64,000 nt of DNA from Aquimarina sediminis (GTDB taxonomy: Bacteria; Bacteroidota; Bacteroidia; Flavobacteriales; Flavobacteriaceae). The DNA lies in contig NZ_POYJ01000008.1 in NCBI RefSeq assembly GCF_002895435.1, positions 124,001 to 188,000 of the forward strand, read 5' to 3'. Under the pieces are notes generated by a model. That model saw only the letters and a list, made by a program, of their open reading frames with translations. It was not told where the DNA came from and did no database searches. Shown one piece after another: positions 17,401 through 29,025 of this stretch. The position numbers and the translations under genes were made by a program. Numbering within the stretch: position 1 is the first letter of the stretch; every line of letters starts with the position of its first letter.

Positions 17401-18214
17401 CTATAAAATTAAGGAAAATGATTTACAAGGTAATCTAAGAAGAGAGAAGTTTACGATCTCTGTAGGAGATGAGTTACCTTCAGGAATTATAAAACTTGCA
17501 AAAGTTTACATCGCTAAGAAACGTAAACTTAAGGTAGGAGATAAAATGGCAGGTCGTCACGGTAACAAAGGTATCGTTGCGCGTATTGTAAGAGAAGAAG
17601 ATATGCCATTCTTGGAAGATGGAACACCAGTAGATATCGTATTGAATCCACTTGGGGTACCTTCACGTATGAATATCGGACAGATTTATGAAACCGTATT
17701 AGGTTGGGCTGGGCAAAAATTACAGAGAAAGTTTGCCACTCCAATTTTTGATGGAGCATCATTAGATCAAATTAATGAACTTACGGATGAAGCGGGTATT
17801 CCTAGATTTGGACATACTTATCTTTATGATGGAGGAACAGGAGACCGTTTCCATCAACCAGCTACAGTAGGTGTAATATACATGCTTAAGCTTGGTCACA
17901 TGGTAGATGATAAGATGCACGCACGTTCTATAGGACCTTACTCGTTGATTACACAACAACCACTTGGAGGTAAGGCTCAATTTGGAGGTCAGCGTTTTGG
18001 AGAGATGGAAGTATGGGCACTTGAAGCATATGGAGCTTCAGCTACTCTACGTGAGATATTGACGGTGAAATCTGATGACGTTATTGGAAGAGCTAAAACA
18101 TACGAAAGTATTGTTAAAGGAGAACCAATGCCAGAACCTGGATTACCAGAATCATTCAATGTATTAATGCATGAATTGAAAGGTCTGGGACTGGATATCA
18201 GATTAGAAGAATAA
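14405..18214 (+). CDS. rpoB: DNA-directed RNA polymerase subunit beta
   Basis: A 1269-residue beta subunit. The ATG at 14405 is chosen over an in-frame TTG at 14402 because [19 protein letters not shown] is the usual flavobacterial start. The rifampicin region ([20 protein letters not shown]) has the sensitive-type residues, and the catalytic core motif GRHGNKG is present. Together with RpoC it forms the active-site cleft. Downstream, rpoC begins 95 bp later after a short hairpin. Confidence 0.98.
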   Translation: MLATQTERLNFSSVKNRPDYPDFLDIQIKSFQDFFQLETKSEERGNEGLYNTFMENFPITDTRNQFVLEFLDYFVDPPRYDLQECIERGLTYSVPLKARLKLFCTDPEHEDFETIVQDVYLGTIPYMTPSGTFCINGAERVVVSQLHRSPGVFFGQSFHANGTKLYSARVIPFKGSWIEFATDINSVMYAYIDRKKKLPVTTLFRAIGFERDKDILEIFDLAEEVKVSKSGLKKVLGRKLAARVLNTWHEDFVDEDTGEVVSIERNEIVLDRDTILDKDHLDEIIDSGAKTILLHKEDNQKGDYAIIHNTLQKDPTNSEKEAVEHIYRQLRNAEPPDEETARGIIDKLFFSDQRYNLGEVGRYRMNKKLGLDIAMDKQVLTKEDIITIIKYLIELINSKAEIDDIDHLSNRRVRTVGEQLSQQFGVGLARMARTIRERMNVRDNEVFTPIDLINAKTLSSVINSFFGTNQLSQFMDQTNPLAEITHKRRLSALGPGGLSRERAGFEVRDVHYTHYGRLCPIETPEGPNIGLISSLAVFAKVNSMGFLETPYRKVTDGKVDVEEFRYLSAEEEEEKLIAQANIPQTDEGDITADKVIARMEGDFPVIDPTNVNYADVAPNQIASISASLIPFLEHDDANRALMGSNMMRQAVPLLRVDAPIVGTGLERQVASDSRVLINSEGDGVVEYVDAQRITIKYDRTEEERMVSFDGDSKTYELIKFRKTNQGTNINLKPIVNVGDRVNKGQVLCQGYATEKGELALGRNMKVAFMPWKGYNFEDAIVISEKVVREDIFTSIHIDEYSLEVRDTKLGNEELTNDIPNVSEEATKDLDENGMIRVGAEIKPGDILIGKITPKGESDPTPEEKLLRAIFGDKAGDVKDASLKASPSLHGVVIDKKLFARAIKDKRKRSQDKEDIEILERSYDTKFELLKSDLVDKLFVIVGGKTSQGVMNDLGEEILPKGKKYTQKMLNSVDDYAHLTKGTWTTDDNLNSMVADLIHNYKIKENDLQGNLRREKFTISVGDELPSGIIKLAKVYIAKKRKLKVGDKMAGRHGNKGIVARIVREEDMPFLEDGTPVDIVLNPLGVPSRMNIGQIYETVLGWAGQKLQRKFATPIFDGASLDQINELTDEAGIPRFGHTYLYDGGTGDRFHQPATVGVIYMLKLGHMVDDKMHARSIGPYSLITQQPLGGKAQFGGQRFGEMEVWALEAYGASATLREILTVKSDDVIGRAKTYESIVKGEPMPEPGLPESFNVLMHELKGLGLDIRLEE

Positions 18215-18226
18215 TATATGTTCATT

Positions 18227-18254
18227 CGTACCCTTTGCCACTGCTTAGGGTACG
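18227..18254 (+). other. Hairpin between rpoB and rpoC
   Basis: CGTACCCT (18227-18234) pairs with AGGGTACG (18247-18254), 8 bp, 12-nt loop. No T run, so not a terminator; possibly an RNA-processing or stability element. Confidence 0.45.
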
Positions 18255-18309
18255 ATTAACATCATTTATTCAATTTTAAATTACAATAATTCTTAAGTAA
18301 CCATATATT

Positions 18310-21300
18310 ATGGCAAGAAATAATGATAAGAATACAGTAAAGAGGTTTAATAAAATCTCTATAGGTTTAGCTTCACCTGAGTCGATTTTAGCGGCATCTC
18401 AGGGAGAAGTGCTAAAACCCGAAACTATCAATTATCGTACTCACAAACCTGAACGTGATGGTTTGTTCTGTGAGCGTATTTTTGGACCTGTAAAGGATTT
18501 TGAATGTGCTTGTGGTAAATATAAAAGAATTCGGTACAAAGGTATTGTTTGTGATCGATGTGGGGTAGAAGTAACCGAAAAGAAAGTAAGAAGAGACCGT
18601 GTTGGTCATATTAATCTAGTTGTGCCTGTAGCACATATTTGGTATTTCCGTTCTTTACCAAATAAGATAGGATACTTGTTAGGGCTTCCATCTAAGAAAT
18701 TAGATATGATTATTTACTACGAACGATATGTAGTAATTCAGCCTGGTATTGCAAAAAATGAAGAAGGAGAACCAGTACAAAAAATGGATTTCCTTACAGA
18801 AGAAGAATATCTAAATATCTTAGATAGTCTTCCTCAAGAGAATCTTTATCTAGATGATACAGATCCTAATAAATTCATCGCTAAGATGGGGGCAGAGTGT
18901 CTTATTGAGATTCTTAGAAGAATCGATCTTGATGTACTGTCATATGAGTTAAGACATAAAGCAAACAATGAAACGTCAAAACAACGAAAAACAGAAGCGT
19001 TAAAACGTCTTCAGGTTGTAGAATCTTTCAGAGATGCTAATAAAAACAGAGAAAACCACCCAGAATGGATGGTTCTTAAAGTGGTACCCGTAATTCCACC
19101 AGAATTACGTCCATTAGTTCCTCTAGATGGGGGTCGTTTTGCAACATCTGATTTGAATGATTTGTATCGTCGTGTGATTATCCGTAATAATCGTTTAAAG
19201 CGTTTGATGGAAATCAAAGCTCCGGAAGTTATTTTACGTAACGAAAAACGTATGCTTCAGGAATCTGTTGATTCATTATTCGATAATACACGTAAAGCTT
19301 CTGCTGTTAAAACAGATTCTAACAGACCTTTAAAATCTTTATCTGATTCATTAAAAGGTAAGCAAGGACGTTTTCGTCAAAACTTACTAGGTAAACGTGT
19401 GGATTATTCAGCACGTTCTGTAATTGTTGTAGGACCAGAATTGAAATTATTCGAATGTGGTCTTCCAAAAAATATGGCTGCAGAATTATACAAACCATTT
19501 GTAATCAGAAAATTGATTGAGCGTGGTATTGTAAAGACAGTAAAATCTGCAAAGAAAATTATAGATAGAAAAGAACCTGTAGTTTGGGATATCCTAGAAA
19601 ATGTCTTAAAAGGACATCCAGTATTACTAAACCGTGCGCCAACACTTCACCGTTTGGGGATACAGGCATTTCAACCTAAGCTTATTGAAGGTAAAGCAAT
19701 ACAGCTACACCCATTAGTATGTACTGCATTTAATGCCGATTTTGATGGAGATCAAATGGCGGTTCACTTACCATTAGGACCTGAAGCAATTTTAGAATCT
19801 CAGTTATTGATGTTAGCATCGCATAACATTCTTAATCCAGCTAATGGTTCGCCAGTAACAGTACCTTCTCAGGATATGGTTCTTGGTCTATACTATATGA
19901 CCAAATCACGTAGATCTACTCCAGAATTGAAAATAGAAGGTGAAGACCTTGTTTTTTATTCTCCAGAAGAAGTTGTTATAGCATATAATGAGAAACGACT
20001 TAATATTAATGCAAATATCAAAGTACGTACTAAAGATATTGAAAACGGAGAGTTAGTTACTAAAATAATTGAAACTACTGCAGGTAGAGTATTATTTAAT
20101 GAAAAGGTTCCGGAAAAAGCAGGATATATTAATGAAGTATTGACGAAAAAATCACTTAGAGATATTATCGGAGGGATTTTGAAAGTGACAAGTGTTCCTG
20201 AAACTGCAGAGTTCTTAGATGAAATCAAGACTTTAGGATATAATTTTGCCTTCCAAGGTGGACTATCATTTAGTTTGGGAGATATTATTATCCCAGCAGA
20301 GAAGCACACCATGATTGCAGATGCAAACTCTCAGGTAGATAATATTGTATCTAATTATAACATGGGTCTTATTACCAATAACGAACGTTATAATCAAGTT
20401 ATTGATATTTGGACTTCTACTAATGCAGAATTGACAGAATTGTCTATGAAACGTATTAGAGAAGATCAACAAGGATTTAACTCGGTATATATGATGCTTG
20501 ATTCTGGTGCAAGGGGATCTAAAGAGCAGATACGACAGTTAACAGGTATGCGTGGATTGATGGCAAAACCTAAAAAAGCTAGTTCTGCTGGTGGTGAAAT
20601 TATCGAAAACCCAATTCTTTCTAACTTTAAAGAAGGACTTTCGATCCTTGAATACTTTATCTCTACTCACGGTGCTCGTAAGGGTCTTGCAGATACCGCT
20701 CTTAAAACAGCAGATGCTGGATACTTAACACGTCGTTTGGTAGATGTTGCGCAAGATGTTATTGTCAATATAGAGGATTGTGGAACACTTCGTGGTGTTG
20801 AAGTAAGCCCATTAAAGAAAAATGAAGAGATTATTGAAGGACTTGCAGCTAGAATTGTTGGTAGAACAGCATTACTAGATGTTATAAATCCTTTAACACA
20901 GGAAATTCTAGTAGAGGCAGGGGTAGAAATTGATGATGTTACCGCTAAACTTATTGAAGATTCTCCTGTAGAATCAGTTGAAGTTCGTTCTGCACTTACT
21001 TGTGAAGCTAAGAAAGGAATTTGTGTAAAATGTTATGGACGTAATCTCGCAACAGGTAAAACTGTGCAACGAGGAGAGGCTGTAGGAGTTGTAGCGGCTC
21101 AATCAATTGGAGAGCCGGGTACACAGCTTACCTTACGTACATTCCACGTAGGAGGTATTGCAGGTAACATTTCTGAAGAAAATCAACTTAGATCTAAATT
21201 CCCAGGAAAAGCGGAAATAGAAGAACTTAAAACAGTAAAAGGTGAAGATAACGAAGGGAATGAGATTGATGTAGTAATTTCTCGTACTTCTGAAGTGAAG

Positions 21301-22608
21301 ATAATCGATCCTAAAACAAAAATTGTTTTAAGTACGAACTTAATTCCTTATGGTTCTCAATTGTTTATTAAGGATGGAGATAAGATCGAAAATGATCAAG
21401 TTATCTGCCAATGGGATCCGTATAATGGGGTTATTATTTCAGAATTTGCTGGTAAAGTTAAATATGAAAATATAGAGCAAGGTGCTACTTATCAGGTAGA
21501 AATTGATGAGCAAACTGGTTTCCAGGAAAAAGTAATATCTGAATCTAGAGATAAGAAAAAGATTCCTACATTACATGTATTAGGAAAAGGAGATGAAGTA
21601 CTACGTTCTTATAACTTACCGGTAGGAGCTCACCTTATGGTGGATGATAGCGATAAGATTGGAGTAGGTAAAATTCTTGTGAAAATACCACGTAAATCTG
21701 CTAAAGCAGGAGATATTACAGGGGGTCTTCCTAGAGTAACTGAATTATTCGAAGCGCGTAATCCATCTAACCCAGCTGTTGTAAGTGAGATAGATGGTGT
21801 AGTATCTTTCGGAAAAATTAAGCGTGGTAATAGAGAAATTATAGTAGAATCTAGAATAGGTGAAATTAAAAAGTATCTAGTTAAACTTTCTAATCAAATA
21901 CTTGTTCAGGAGAATGATTATGTTCGTGCCGGAATGCCATTATCAGATGGATCTACTACACCAGAAGATATCCTTAAGATTAAAGGACCTTCAGCTGTAC
22001 AACAGTATTTGGTTAATGAAGTACAAGAAGTATATCGATTACAAGGTGTGAAGATAAACGATAAACACTTTGAGGTAGTAGTACGCCAAATGATGCGTAA
22101 AGTGAGAATTCAGGATCCAGGAGATACTATTTTCTTAGAAAATCAATTAGTTCATAAATCTGATTTCATTGAAGAGAATGATGAGATTTTTGGAATGAAG
22201 GTTGTCGAAGATGCTGGTGATAGTGCAAATCTTAAAGCAGGACAGATAATTTCTCCTCGTGATTTAAGAGATGAAAATTCTTCTTTACGTAGAGATGATA
22301 AAAATTTAGTTGTTGCAAGAGATGTTTCTCCAGCTACGGCGACTCCAATACTACAAGGTATTACCAGAGCTTCGCTGCAAACTAAGTCATTTATCTCTGC
22401 TGCTTCATTCCAGGAAACAACAAAAGTATTAAACGAAGCTGCTGTAAGTGGTAAGATTGATACACTAGAGGGTCTTAAAGAGAATGTAATTGTTGGTCAT
22501 AGAATACCAGCAGGAACAGGAATGAGAGATTACGAAAGTATCATTGTTGGTTCAAATGAAGAGTTTGAAGAACGAATGGAACAAAGACAAGAAGTTAATT
22601 ATAACTAA
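18310..22608 (+). CDS. rpoC: DNA-directed RNA polymerase subunit beta'
   Basis: A 1432-residue beta' subunit with the N-terminal zinc ribbon (CACGKY and CDRCGVEV), the catalytic [12 protein letters not shown] with three Mg-binding aspartates, and the second zinc site ([15 protein letters not shown]). Length is the Bacteroidota type, shorter than proteins carrying large inserts in the trigger loop. An intrinsic terminator follows 4 bp after the stop, closing the transcription unit. Confidence 0.98.
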   Translation: MARNNDKNTVKRFNKISIGLASPESILAASQGEVLKPETINYRTHKPERDGLFCERIFGPVKDFECACGKYKRIRYKGIVCDRCGVEVTEKKVRRDRVGHINLVVPVAHIWYFRSLPNKIGYLLGLPSKKLDMIIYYERYVVIQPGIAKNEEGEPVQKMDFLTEEEYLNILDSLPQENLYLDDTDPNKFIAKMGAECLIEILRRIDLDVLSYELRHKANNETSKQRKTEALKRLQVVESFRDANKNRENHPEWMVLKVVPVIPPELRPLVPLDGGRFATSDLNDLYRRVIIRNNRLKRLMEIKAPEVILRNEKRMLQESVDSLFDNTRKASAVKTDSNRPLKSLSDSLKGKQGRFRQNLLGKRVDYSARSVIVVGPELKLFECGLPKNMAAELYKPFVIRKLIERGIVKTVKSAKKIIDRKEPVVWDILENVLKGHPVLLNRAPTLHRLGIQAFQPKLIEGKAIQLHPLVCTAFNADFDGDQMAVHLPLGPEAILESQLLMLASHNILNPANGSPVTVPSQDMVLGLYYMTKSRRSTPELKIEGEDLVFYSPEEVVIAYNEKRLNINANIKVRTKDIENGELVTKIIETTAGRVLFNEKVPEKAGYINEVLTKKSLRDIIGGILKVTSVPETAEFLDEIKTLGYNFAFQGGLSFSLGDIIIPAEKHTMIADANSQVDNIVSNYNMGLITNNERYNQVIDIWTSTNAELTELSMKRIREDQQGFNSVYMMLDSGARGSKEQIRQLTGMRGLMAKPKKASSAGGEIIENPILSNFKEGLSILEYFISTHGARKGLADTALKTADAGYLTRRLVDVAQDVIVNIEDCGTLRGVEVSPLKKNEEIIEGLAARIVGRTALLDVINPLTQEILVEAGVEIDDVTAKLIEDSPVESVEVRSALTCEAKKGICVKCYGRNLATGKTVQRGEAVGVVAAQSIGEPGTQLTLRTFHVGGIAGNISEENQLRSKFPGKAEIEELKTVKGEDNEGNEIDVVISRTSEVKIIDPKTKIVLSTNLIPYGSQLFIKDGDKIENDQVICQWDPYNGVIISEFAGKVKYENIEQGATYQVEIDEQTGFQEKVISESRDKKKIPTLHVLGKGDEVLRSYNLPVGAHLMVDDSDKIGVGKILVKIPRKSAKAGDITGGLPRVTELFEARNPSNPAVVSEIDGVVSFGKIKRGNREIIVESRIGEIKKYLVKLSNQILVQENDYVRAGMPLSDGSTTPEDILKIKGPSAVQQYLVNEVQEVYRLQGVKINDKHFEVVVRQMMRKVRIQDPGDTIFLENQLVHKSDFIEENDEIFGMKVVEDAGDSANLKAGQIISPRDLRDENSSLRRDDKNLVVARDVSPATATPILQGITRASLQTKSFISAASFQETTKVLNEAAVSGKIDTLEGLKENVIVGHRIPAGTGMRDYESIIVGSNEEFEERMEQRQEVNYN

Positions 22609-22612
22609 AATA

Positions 22613-22645
22613 AAAGCCTGCCTCTCTAGGCAGGCTTTCTTTTTT
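22613..22645 (+). terminator. Intrinsic terminator after rpoC
   Basis: AAAGCCTGCC (22613-22622), loop TCTCTA, GGCAGGCTTT (22629-22638), then CTTTTTT. It closes the operon. Confidence 0.9.
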
Positions 22646-22675
22646 GATACAAAAAGGAATTAAAATATATTTGAT

Positions 22676-22990
22676 ATGGCAGATAATAAAAATCAAAAAC
22701 AAAATCAATTAAATATTGAAATTGATGAAACCGTAGCAGATGGAACATATAGCAATCTTGCTATTATTAACCACTCGGTTTCTGAATTTGTAGTTGATTT
22801 TGTGAATATTATGCCTGGAAGACCCAAAAGTAAGGTGAAGAGTAGGATTATTTTAACTCCTCAGCATGCCAAAAGGTTATTAAAAGCTCTTGCCGATAAT
22901 GTGAATAGATTTGAATCTGCCCATGGAGAGATAAAAGACTATGAGCAGGCACCAATACCTATGAATTTTGGACCTACGGGAGAAGCTTAA
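22676..22990 (+). CDS. DUF3467 domain protein
   Basis: A 104-residue acidic-to-neutral soluble protein matching DUF3467 in its core (SNLAIINHSVSEFVVDFVNI and SRIILTPQHAKRLLKAL). The function of the family is unknown. It sits between rpoC and prfC with its own terminator behind it; being placed beside polymerase and release-factor genes invites a link to gene expression, but nothing in the sequence proves it. Confidence 0.8.
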   Translation: MADNKNQKQNQLNIEIDETVADGTYSNLAIINHSVSEFVVDFVNIMPGRPKSKVKSRIILTPQHAKRLLKALADNVNRFESAHGEIKDYEQAPIPMNFGPTGEA

Positions 22991-23005
22991 TAAAACGAAA
23001 GTTAT

Positions 23006-23064
23006 AAAAAATATTAAAAAGCCTTCTTTGATAACTTATCAAAGAAGGCTTTTTAATATTTTTT
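23006..23064. terminator. Bidirectional terminator between DUF3467 gene and prfC
   Basis: A 29-bp inverted repeat (23006-23034 with 23036-23064), centred on GATAA-C-TTATC, A-rich on the left and T-rich on the right, so it can serve both convergent genes. Confidence 0.9.
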
Positions 23065-23076
23065 AGTGTTTTTACT

Positions 23077-24663
23077 CTAAAATTCTGATGTAAAATGAAA
23101 CTGAATTGAAGGGTATTTTTGCTGAGTCATTTGAAGACTGAAGGAAGAGTCTGCAAAAAAGACTAATTGACCTTGTTTATCTTTTGCAAGAAATTTACTT
23201 TTTACTCGCTTAAAATCTTTAAACTCATCATTGTCTTCATCTTCAGCTTCAATCCAGCAAGCTTTATGAACATTTAGATTTTCATAGGTGCATTTTGCTC
23301 CATATTCGTGCTCTAACCTATATTGAATAACTTCATATTGGAGAGCACCGACCGTACCAATCACTTTTCGTCCATTTAGTTCCAAAGTAAAAAGCTGAGC
23401 AACTCCTTCATCCATTAGTTGATCAATACCTTTAGCTAGTTGCTTAGACTTCAAAGGATCGGCATTGTTGATATATCTAAAATGTTCTGGAGAAAAGCTC
23501 GGAATTCCCTTATAATGAAGTATTTCTCCCTTGGTAAGAGTATCTCCTATTTTAAAATTTCCTGTATCATGCAAGCCTACGATATCTCCAGGATATGATA
23601 TGTCTACAATCTCCTTTTTCTCAGCAAAAAAAGCATTGGGGCTTGAAAATTTAAACTTTTTATTATGCCTAGTATGTAGATAGGGCACATTTCTTTCAAA
23701 GGTTCCCGATACTATTTTAATAAATGCTAATCGATCTCTATGTTTTGGATCCATGTTTGCATGAATTTTAAAGACGAATCCGGTAAAATCTTTTTCCTCA
23801 GGTTTGACTAACCTAATATCACTTTCTTTAGGTCTGGGAGTAGGAGCAATGGAAATAAAACAATCGAGTAATTCTCTAACTCCAAAGTTGTTTAGTGCAG
23901 AACCAAAGAATACAGGTTGTAGTGTGCCTTCTTGGTAAGATTCTCTATCAAATTGAGGATATATACCTTCAACCAATTCTAATTCTTCACGCAATGTGTC
24001 TGCCGCCGTATCTCCTATAGTATCATTGAGATCCTGAGAAGATAAATCTGAAATTTTAATAGTCTCCTCGATATTTTTTCTACTATCCCCACTAAAAAGA
24101 TTGATGTTTTTCTCCCAGATATTATATATTCCTTTAAAATCGTATCCCATCCCGATAGGAAAACTTAAAGGAGTTACAGTAAGACCTAATTTTTGTTCAA
24201 TTTCATCCAGAAGTTCAAAAGCATCTTTCCCTTCTCTATCTAATTTATTGATAAAAACAATCATCGGAATATTTCTCATCCGACATACAGACACTAATTT
24301 TTCGGTTTGTTCCTCAACACCTTTTGCTACGTCAATAACTACGATAACACTATCGACAGCAGTAAGTGTTCTAAAGGTGTCTTCAGCAAAATCTTTATGA
24401 CCAGGCGTGTCGAGAATATTTATCTTTATGTCCTTGTATTCAAAAGCAAGAACAGAGGTAGCCACAGATATACCACGTTGACGCTCGATTTCCATAAAGT
24501 CACTGGTAGCTCCTTTTTTAATTTTATTAGACTTTACTGCACCAGCCTCTTGGATTGCACCACCAAAAAGTAATAATTTTTCTGTCAATGTAGTCTTACC
24601 TGCATCGGGATGAGAGATGATCCCAAAGGTTCTTCGTCTCCCAATTTCATCTATGAATTTCAT
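23077..24663 (-). CDS. prfC: Peptide chain release factor 3
   Basis: A 528-residue translational GTPase that removes RF1/RF2 after termination. G1 ISHPDAGKTTLTEKLL near the start, switch 1 RQRGISVATSV, G3 DTPGHKDF, G4 NKLDREG. Domain III ends in a typical KYPSIQFHF. Length is normal. On its strand a -7 element TATATTTG lies at 24842-24835 without a clear -33 box, which would give a leader of about 165 nt. Confidence 0.95.
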   Translation of the reverse strand: MKFIDEIGRRRTFGIISHPDAGKTTLTEKLLLFGGAIQEAGAVKSNKIKKGATSDFMEIERQRGISVATSVLAFEYKDIKINILDTPGHKDFAEDTFRTLTAVDSVIVVIDVAKGVEEQTEKLVSVCRMRNIPMIVFINKLDREGKDAFELLDEIEQKLGLTVTPLSFPIGMGYDFKGIYNIWEKNINLFSGDSRKNIEETIKISDLSSQDLNDTIGDTAADTLREELELVEGIYPQFDRESYQEGTLQPVFFGSALNNFGVRELLDCFISIAPTPRPKESDIRLVKPEEKDFTGFVFKIHANMDPKHRDRLAFIKIVSGTFERNVPYLHTRHNKKFKFSSPNAFFAEKKEIVDISYPGDIVGLHDTGNFKIGDTLTKGEILHYKGIPSFSPEHFRYINNADPLKSKQLAKGIDQLMDEGVAQLFTLELNGRKVIGTVGALQYEVIQYRLEHEYGAKCTYENLNVHKACWIEAEDEDNDEFKDFKRVKSKFLAKDKQGQLVFFADSSFSLQMTQQKYPSIQFHFTSEF

Positions 24664-25219
24664 CTTCGTTTGTTTATTGTTCTAAATCTGAAAATGTTGT
24701 AATTAGAATTTCTATTCTGTATTAGAGCAAAATTTAATATAGCATCTTCAAGTTCTCATTAAGGTGCTTTAAAGAATATCTTAATAATATTATAAAAACC
24801 AATAACCTGTTTTGTGTTAGATCTAATGAGGATGCAAATATAGTACTAAAATGAACAATACGACTTATTCATCGGATGTTGTAAAATACTTCCCTATTCT
24901 AGTGCAAAAATGCAATCTAGTCAAAAGGATACTAAATATACGAAGTGTTCTAAATATCAAAACTTTGGCGTTTTTTTTTCGTAAGAAATGGATGCTTGCT
25001 GAGTAATTATACTTGTCTTTATCGATTATTTGAGTTTCTTATCGAAAAAATATAATTTTTAAAAAAAAAATAAAGAAAAATGTAAATCTATCATCATATT
25101 TGCAATAAATATTAATGTGGTATTACCTTACTTTTAGTGAGGTTTTTTTGAATACAAGAATTTGTAGAAACTAATTGCCCCCTCTGGTTTTTACTTTACA
25201 ATACAAATACATTGTCAAA
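24664..25219. other. Divergent intergenic region, AT-rich, with a leader hairpin
   Basis: No convincing gene. On the plus strand a weak -7-like CATATTTG (25095-25102) is followed by a hairpin ACCTTAC (25125-25131)/GTGAGGT (25137-25143) and a T run (25144-25149), a possible attenuator or early terminator in the leader of the surface-protein genes. Long A runs occur around 25060-25080. Confidence 0.45.
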
Positions 25220-25510
25220 ATGAAAAAAAATACATCATTACAATTTTGGTGGGGGCAAAACAAGGATATACAATTAGATACCTTTGTTTTTTCTCTTTTA
25301 GTTTTTCTTTCTAAAGAAAAAACTAGACCAAGTAAATCTCTTTTCGATTACAAAAAGTATTTTTTTGAATGTGTTGGCAATGCAATTGGGTTAACACTCT
25401 ACAAATCTATTGCTCTCTATTTTGAGCATAGATACGACACTTTAGAATATTGCCTTGATGTAAAGGATAATCCAAATAATGTTAATCGATTAGTATATTG
25501 CGTATGTTAG
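25220..25510 (+). CDS. Possible small protein, doubtful
   Basis: An open frame of 96 codons from the ATG at 25220, overlapping the start of the next gene by seven bases. It has a hydrophobic stretch (LDTFVFSLLVFLS) and no family resemblance that I recognise. The residue mix (many Phe, Tyr, Lys, several Cys) is what AT-rich non-coding sequence gives, so it may not be real. Confidence 0.2.
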   Translation: MKKNTSLQFWWGQNKDIQLDTFVFSLLVFLSKEKTRPSKSLFDYKKYFFECVGNAIGLTLYKSIALYFEHRYDTLEYCLDVKDNPNNVNRLVYCVC

Positions 25511-27987
25511 ATTTTACTCAGTTTTTGCAAAGAAAATTTAAGTTACTTTTTAGAATTGTAGCTTTTGTTGTTTTAATTTTTTCTAATAGTGGATTTGCTC
25601 AAAATATATTAACAAACCCTGGTCTTGATGTCGCTGGTGTTGACTGTACCTCAGATAATGCTGCATTTGATGTAGTGCCAGATGGTTGGACCGGAATGGG
25701 TACTCCTGATAGATCTACAGAAACACAGAGAGCTTGGTATATTGTAAATGAACCCAGAACTGCTTCTCCTGATGGTGGTTGTTATGTTGGAGTTAGGATG
25801 TTTGGAGCAATTCAAGAAGGAATAAGCCAAAATGTTACATTGGTGGGGGGGGAGTTGTATTCATTCTCTTTTGACTATCTTATAGAAACAAGACCTGGAC
25901 ATGCTGCATGCGTACCCCAATTAGAAGTTAGATTAGATGGGACATTAACAGCTACCGTTCCTACGACTACCGTTGAGGATGTTTGGAGTAGACCTACAGT
26001 TACATTCACAGCTCCTTCGAGTGGTGTTTTCTCATTTCAGGTAATGGCAACAGGGACTTGCCAGGGTACCTGGAATTTTATAGATGATTTAGTTTTACAG
26101 ATTGTTGATCCCGATACCGATGGTGATGGTAATCCTGATGTAAGTGATCCTAACCCATTAGTTGCTACTGCAGTAGATGATACCGCTACAGGAACAGTTG
26201 GTGTTAGTGAAAGTATTGATATTTTAGGAAATGATGATTATTTGGATAATAGTGATGCTGCCAACTTGGGCACAACCAGTATATCTCAGGTTGGAGGTAC
26301 TGCTGGAGGTACTGTGACCTTTGATGCGTCAACTGGAGAGATGGGATACACTCCTGCTATTGGAGAAGAAGGTAGTTCTGTTACAATAATTTATAGCGTG
26401 TGTAATGATGAGAGTGGGGTATTGGTTTGTGATGATGCTACAGTTACGGTTACAGTAGCAAGTATTATTGTAGCTAATGATGACAGTGTTAGTATAGATG
26501 GTAATGTAGGAGGTAACTCAGTTAATATTGTAGATGATAATGATACATTAGATAGTAACCCTGTAAATTTGGGAGTAGATGTAACGATTACGAGTGTTAC
26601 AGATCCAAATCCAGGGGATGGTGTTAGCTTAGATGCTTTTACAGGAGAAGTGTTGGTGTTACCAAATACCCCTCCGGGAGAATATACAATAGATTATACA
26701 TTGTGTAGTACAGCAACGCCAATAGTTTGTGATAATGCTACCGTAACAATAACAGTAACAGGAGTTATTGTTGCAAATGATGACAGTGTAAGTGTTGATG
26801 GTAATATAGGAGGAAACTCTATTAATGTTGTGGATGATAATGATACGCTAAATGCTAATATGGTAAGTTTAGGGACAGATGTAACAGTTACTACATTTAC
26901 AGATCCTATCCCTACAGATGGTGTTACTTTTGATCCAGTAACCGGTCAGGTATCGGTTGCTCCTAATACTCCTCCAGGAGATTATACAATAGATTATACT
27001 TTATGCAGTGTGGCTACGCCTGTTGTTTGTGATAATGCGACTATAGTAATAACAGTGACAGGAACTATAATTGCCAATGATGATAGTGTAAGTATAGATG
27101 GTACTGTAGGAGGTACTTCTATAAATATTGTTAATGATAATGATGTATTAAATAATAATGCTGCAAGCTTAGGGACTGATGTTACCATTACTGCTATTGC
27201 AGACCCTGATTTGGGAGATGGAGTTAGCTTGGATATGATTACAGGAGAAATATCTGTTGCGCCAAATACACCTCCGGGAGAGTATTCAATAACATATACG
27301 TTATGTAGTGTTGCGACTCCTGTGGTTTGCGATGATGCGGTTATAATAATTACTGTTAATGCTATTCCAAATGCTACAGTTGTTGGACATGTTTATAATG
27401 ATTTAAACGGTAATGGAATACAAGGTATTAATGAGCCGGACCTGGAAGGGATTACTATTGTTATTACAGACGTGAATGGTGTAGAGCAAACAGTAGCTAC
27501 AAATGCAGATGGTGATTACTTGGCTAATGTGCCTGAAGGTATAACCATAGTGGATATAGATAATACAACATTGCCAGTAGGTAGCTTTCAAACAGAGGGA
27601 ACAGATCCAACAACAGTAACAGTTGTGGGTACTACTACTGAAGAGAATAATGGATTTGTTAGTATTGGTGATGTTGATGATGAAATTAGAGTGTATAATG
27701 GAATTAGCCCTAATGGAGATGGTATCAATGACCAATTCAGAATTGTAGGCTTAGAAAATTTTCCTGATAACACCTTAGAAATATTTAACCGATGGGGGGT
27801 AAAAGTTTTTGAAAGAGATGGATATGAACAACCAGGAGTGGCATATTTTGAAGGTATAAGTGAAGGAAGACAAACTATCAAAGAGAATGATGGGTTACCT
27901 GTAGGAACATATTATTATGTATTGAAATATCAAAACGCAAGCAATACTAGTAAGTCAAAGGCTGGTTACTTGTATTTAAATAAATAA
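25504..27987 (+). CDS. T9SS type B surface protein with ~100-residue repeats
   Basis: An 827-residue secreted protein starting at the ATG 25504 (an in-frame TTG lies at 25498). Signal peptide to about residue 33 (ending SGFAQ). Then a carbohydrate-binding-like or jellyroll region (about 35-200, four cysteines), a calcium-type DTDGDGNPDVSDPNP segment, four units of about 100 residues (three close, one divergent), an SdrD-like/prealbumin-like B domain (VVGHVYNDLNGNGIQGINEP), and the gliding-motility-type C-terminal domain (SPNGDGINDQFRI, FNRWGVKVFE, LPVGTYYYVL). This tail directs type IX secretion and the type B class is retained at the surface. The following PorP/SprF gene is its expected partner. 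Likely adhesin; ligand unknown. Confidence 0.88.
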   Translation: MLDFTQFLQRKFKLLFRIVAFVVLIFSNSGFAQNILTNPGLDVAGVDCTSDNAAFDVVPDGWTGMGTPDRSTETQRAWYIVNEPRTASPDGGCYVGVRMFGAIQEGISQNVTLVGGELYSFSFDYLIETRPGHAACVPQLEVRLDGTLTATVPTTTVEDVWSRPTVTFTAPSSGVFSFQVMATGTCQGTWNFIDDLVLQIVDPDTDGDGNPDVSDPNPLVATAVDDTATGTVGVSESIDILGNDDYLDNSDAANLGTTSISQVGGTAGGTVTFDASTGEMGYTPAIGEEGSSVTIIYSVCNDESGVLVCDDATVTVTVASIIVANDDSVSIDGNVGGNSVNIVDDNDTLDSNPVNLGVDVTITSVTDPNPGDGVSLDAFTGEVLVLPNTPPGEYTIDYTLCSTATPIVCDNATVTITVTGVIVANDDSVSVDGNIGGNSINVVDDNDTLNANMVSLGTDVTVTTFTDPIPTDGVTFDPVTGQVSVAPNTPPGDYTIDYTLCSVATPVVCDNATIVITVTGTIIANDDSVSIDGTVGGTSINIVNDNDVLNNNAASLGTDVTITAIADPDLGDGVSLDMITGEISVAPNTPPGEYSITYTLCSVATPVVCDDAVIIITVNAIPNATVVGHVYNDLNGNGIQGINEPDLEGITIVITDVNGVEQTVATNADGDYLANVPEGITIVDIDNTTLPVGSFQTEGTDPTTVTVVGTTTEENNGFVSIGDVDDEIRVYNGISPNGDGINDQFRIVGLENFPDNTLEIFNRWGVKVFERDGYEQPGVAYFEGISEGRQTIKENDGLPVGTYYYVLKYQNASNTSKSKAGYLYLNK
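26464..27363 (+). repeat. Three tandem 300-bp repeats within the surface protein
   Basis: Units begin at 26464, 26764 and 27064, each exactly 300 bp (100 residues), starting with (V/I)A NDDSVS and ending with a LCS.ATP.VCD motif holding two cysteines. A more distant fourth unit covers about 26164-26463. Units differ at many third positions, so the duplication is not recent. Confidence 0.85.
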
Positions 27988-28039
27988 ATGTATTCGGAAT
28001 ATTATATATTTGTTATTCCCTAATCGAATTAAAACACTT

Positions 28040-28996
28040 ATGAATAAATTATTATTAATTTTTATGCTCGTAGTTATTAGTATGACTACGTCCTCTATAA
28101 GTGCTCAGCAAGATGCACAGTATACTCAATATATGTACAACACTGTAAGTATTAACCCAGCATATGCAGGTAGTCGAGGGGTGCTTAGTGTTATGGGACT
28201 TCATCGTAGCCAATGGGTAGGATTAGATGGAGCTCCTAAAACTCAAACCATAACCCTTAATACACCTATTGGAGGTAGTGAGCGTATTGGTTTGGGATTG
28301 TCAATTGTAAATGATGAAATTGGTCCTACTGATGAAACTTATTTTGATATAGATTTTTCATATACGATACCAACTTCAGAATATGGGAAATTAAGTTTAG
28401 GACTAAAAGCAGGAGGACACTTGTTGAATGTAGATTTTCAAAAGTTAACTCAATTTAATAGTAATGATGCTTTGTTTGAAAACAATATTGATAATAAATT
28501 TAGCCCTAATGTTGGAGTAGGAATATATTATCATACAAATCGATTTTATGTCGGCTTAAGTGCTCCTAATCTTTTGGAAACAGATCATTTTGATGAAAGC
28601 ACGACCAGTAATAGTAGTACGGCAGTTAGTTTTTTGGCAGAAGAACGTGTTAATTATTATCTGATTGCTGGGCATGTATTTGATTTAAGTGACGATGTAA
28701 AATTTAAGCCAGCCGTTTTAAGTAAGCTTGTTTTTGGAGCACCTTTGCAAGTAGATCTTTCTGCTAATTTTTTGTTGTATGATCGTTTAACTCTTGGAGC
28801 CGCATATAGATGGAGTGCAGCTGTAAGTGCAATGGCAGGCTTTCAGATATCCGATTCTTTAATGATAGGTTTTGCTTATGATAGAGAGACAACAGAATTA
28901 GGGCAAACACAATTTAATGATGGGAGTTACGAAGTTATGTTACGATTCGAACTCTTTAAGAAATACAATAGAATGTTAACACCACGTTTCTTTTAA
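28040..28996 (+). CDS. PorP/SprF family outer-membrane protein
   Basis: A 318-residue outer-membrane beta-barrel, start ATG 28040 (an upstream TTG at 28010 lies within a -7-like TATATTTG). Signal peptide to about ISAQ; then the family start QQDAQYTQYMYNTVSINPAYAGSR (abbreviated here to its first part) that marks PorP/SprF. In Flavobacterium johnsoniae SprF is needed for secretion and surface attachment of SprB; paralogues sit next to type B cargo. It is therefore likely to work with the repeat protein just upstream (52 bp) and the OmpA protein downstream. Confidence 0.9.
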   Translation: MNKLLLIFMLVVISMTTSSISAQQDAQYTQYMYNTVSINPAYAGSRGVLSVMGLHRSQWVGLDGAPKTQTITLNTPIGGSERIGLGLSIVNDEIGPTDETYFDIDFSYTIPTSEYGKLSLGLKAGGHLLNVDFQKLTQFNSNDALFENNIDNKFSPNVGVGIYYHTNRFYVGLSAPNLLETDHFDESTTSNSSTAVSFLAEERVNYYLIAGHVFDLSDDVKFKPAVLSKLVFGAPLQVDLSANFLLYDRLTLGAAYRWSAAVSAMAGFQISDSLMIGFAYDRETTELGQTQFNDGSYEVMLRFELFKKYNRMLTPRFF

Positions 28997-29025
28997 TTAA
29001 ACTTTAAACAATATTACACAAAATT

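Noticed and set aside
14405-18214. Rifampicin-resistance change in rpoB
   Set aside because: The rifampicin-binding region has the residues found in sensitive polymerases; nothing unusual.
25175-25219. Longer TTG start for the doubtful small frame before the surface protein
   Set aside because: TTG in a T-rich leader right behind a hairpin; the ATG at 25220 is at least a standard start and even that frame is doubtful.
26164-27363. Regular 300-bp repeats as a CRISPR or satellite
   Set aside because: The units are in frame, encode a repeating protein domain and have no spacers.
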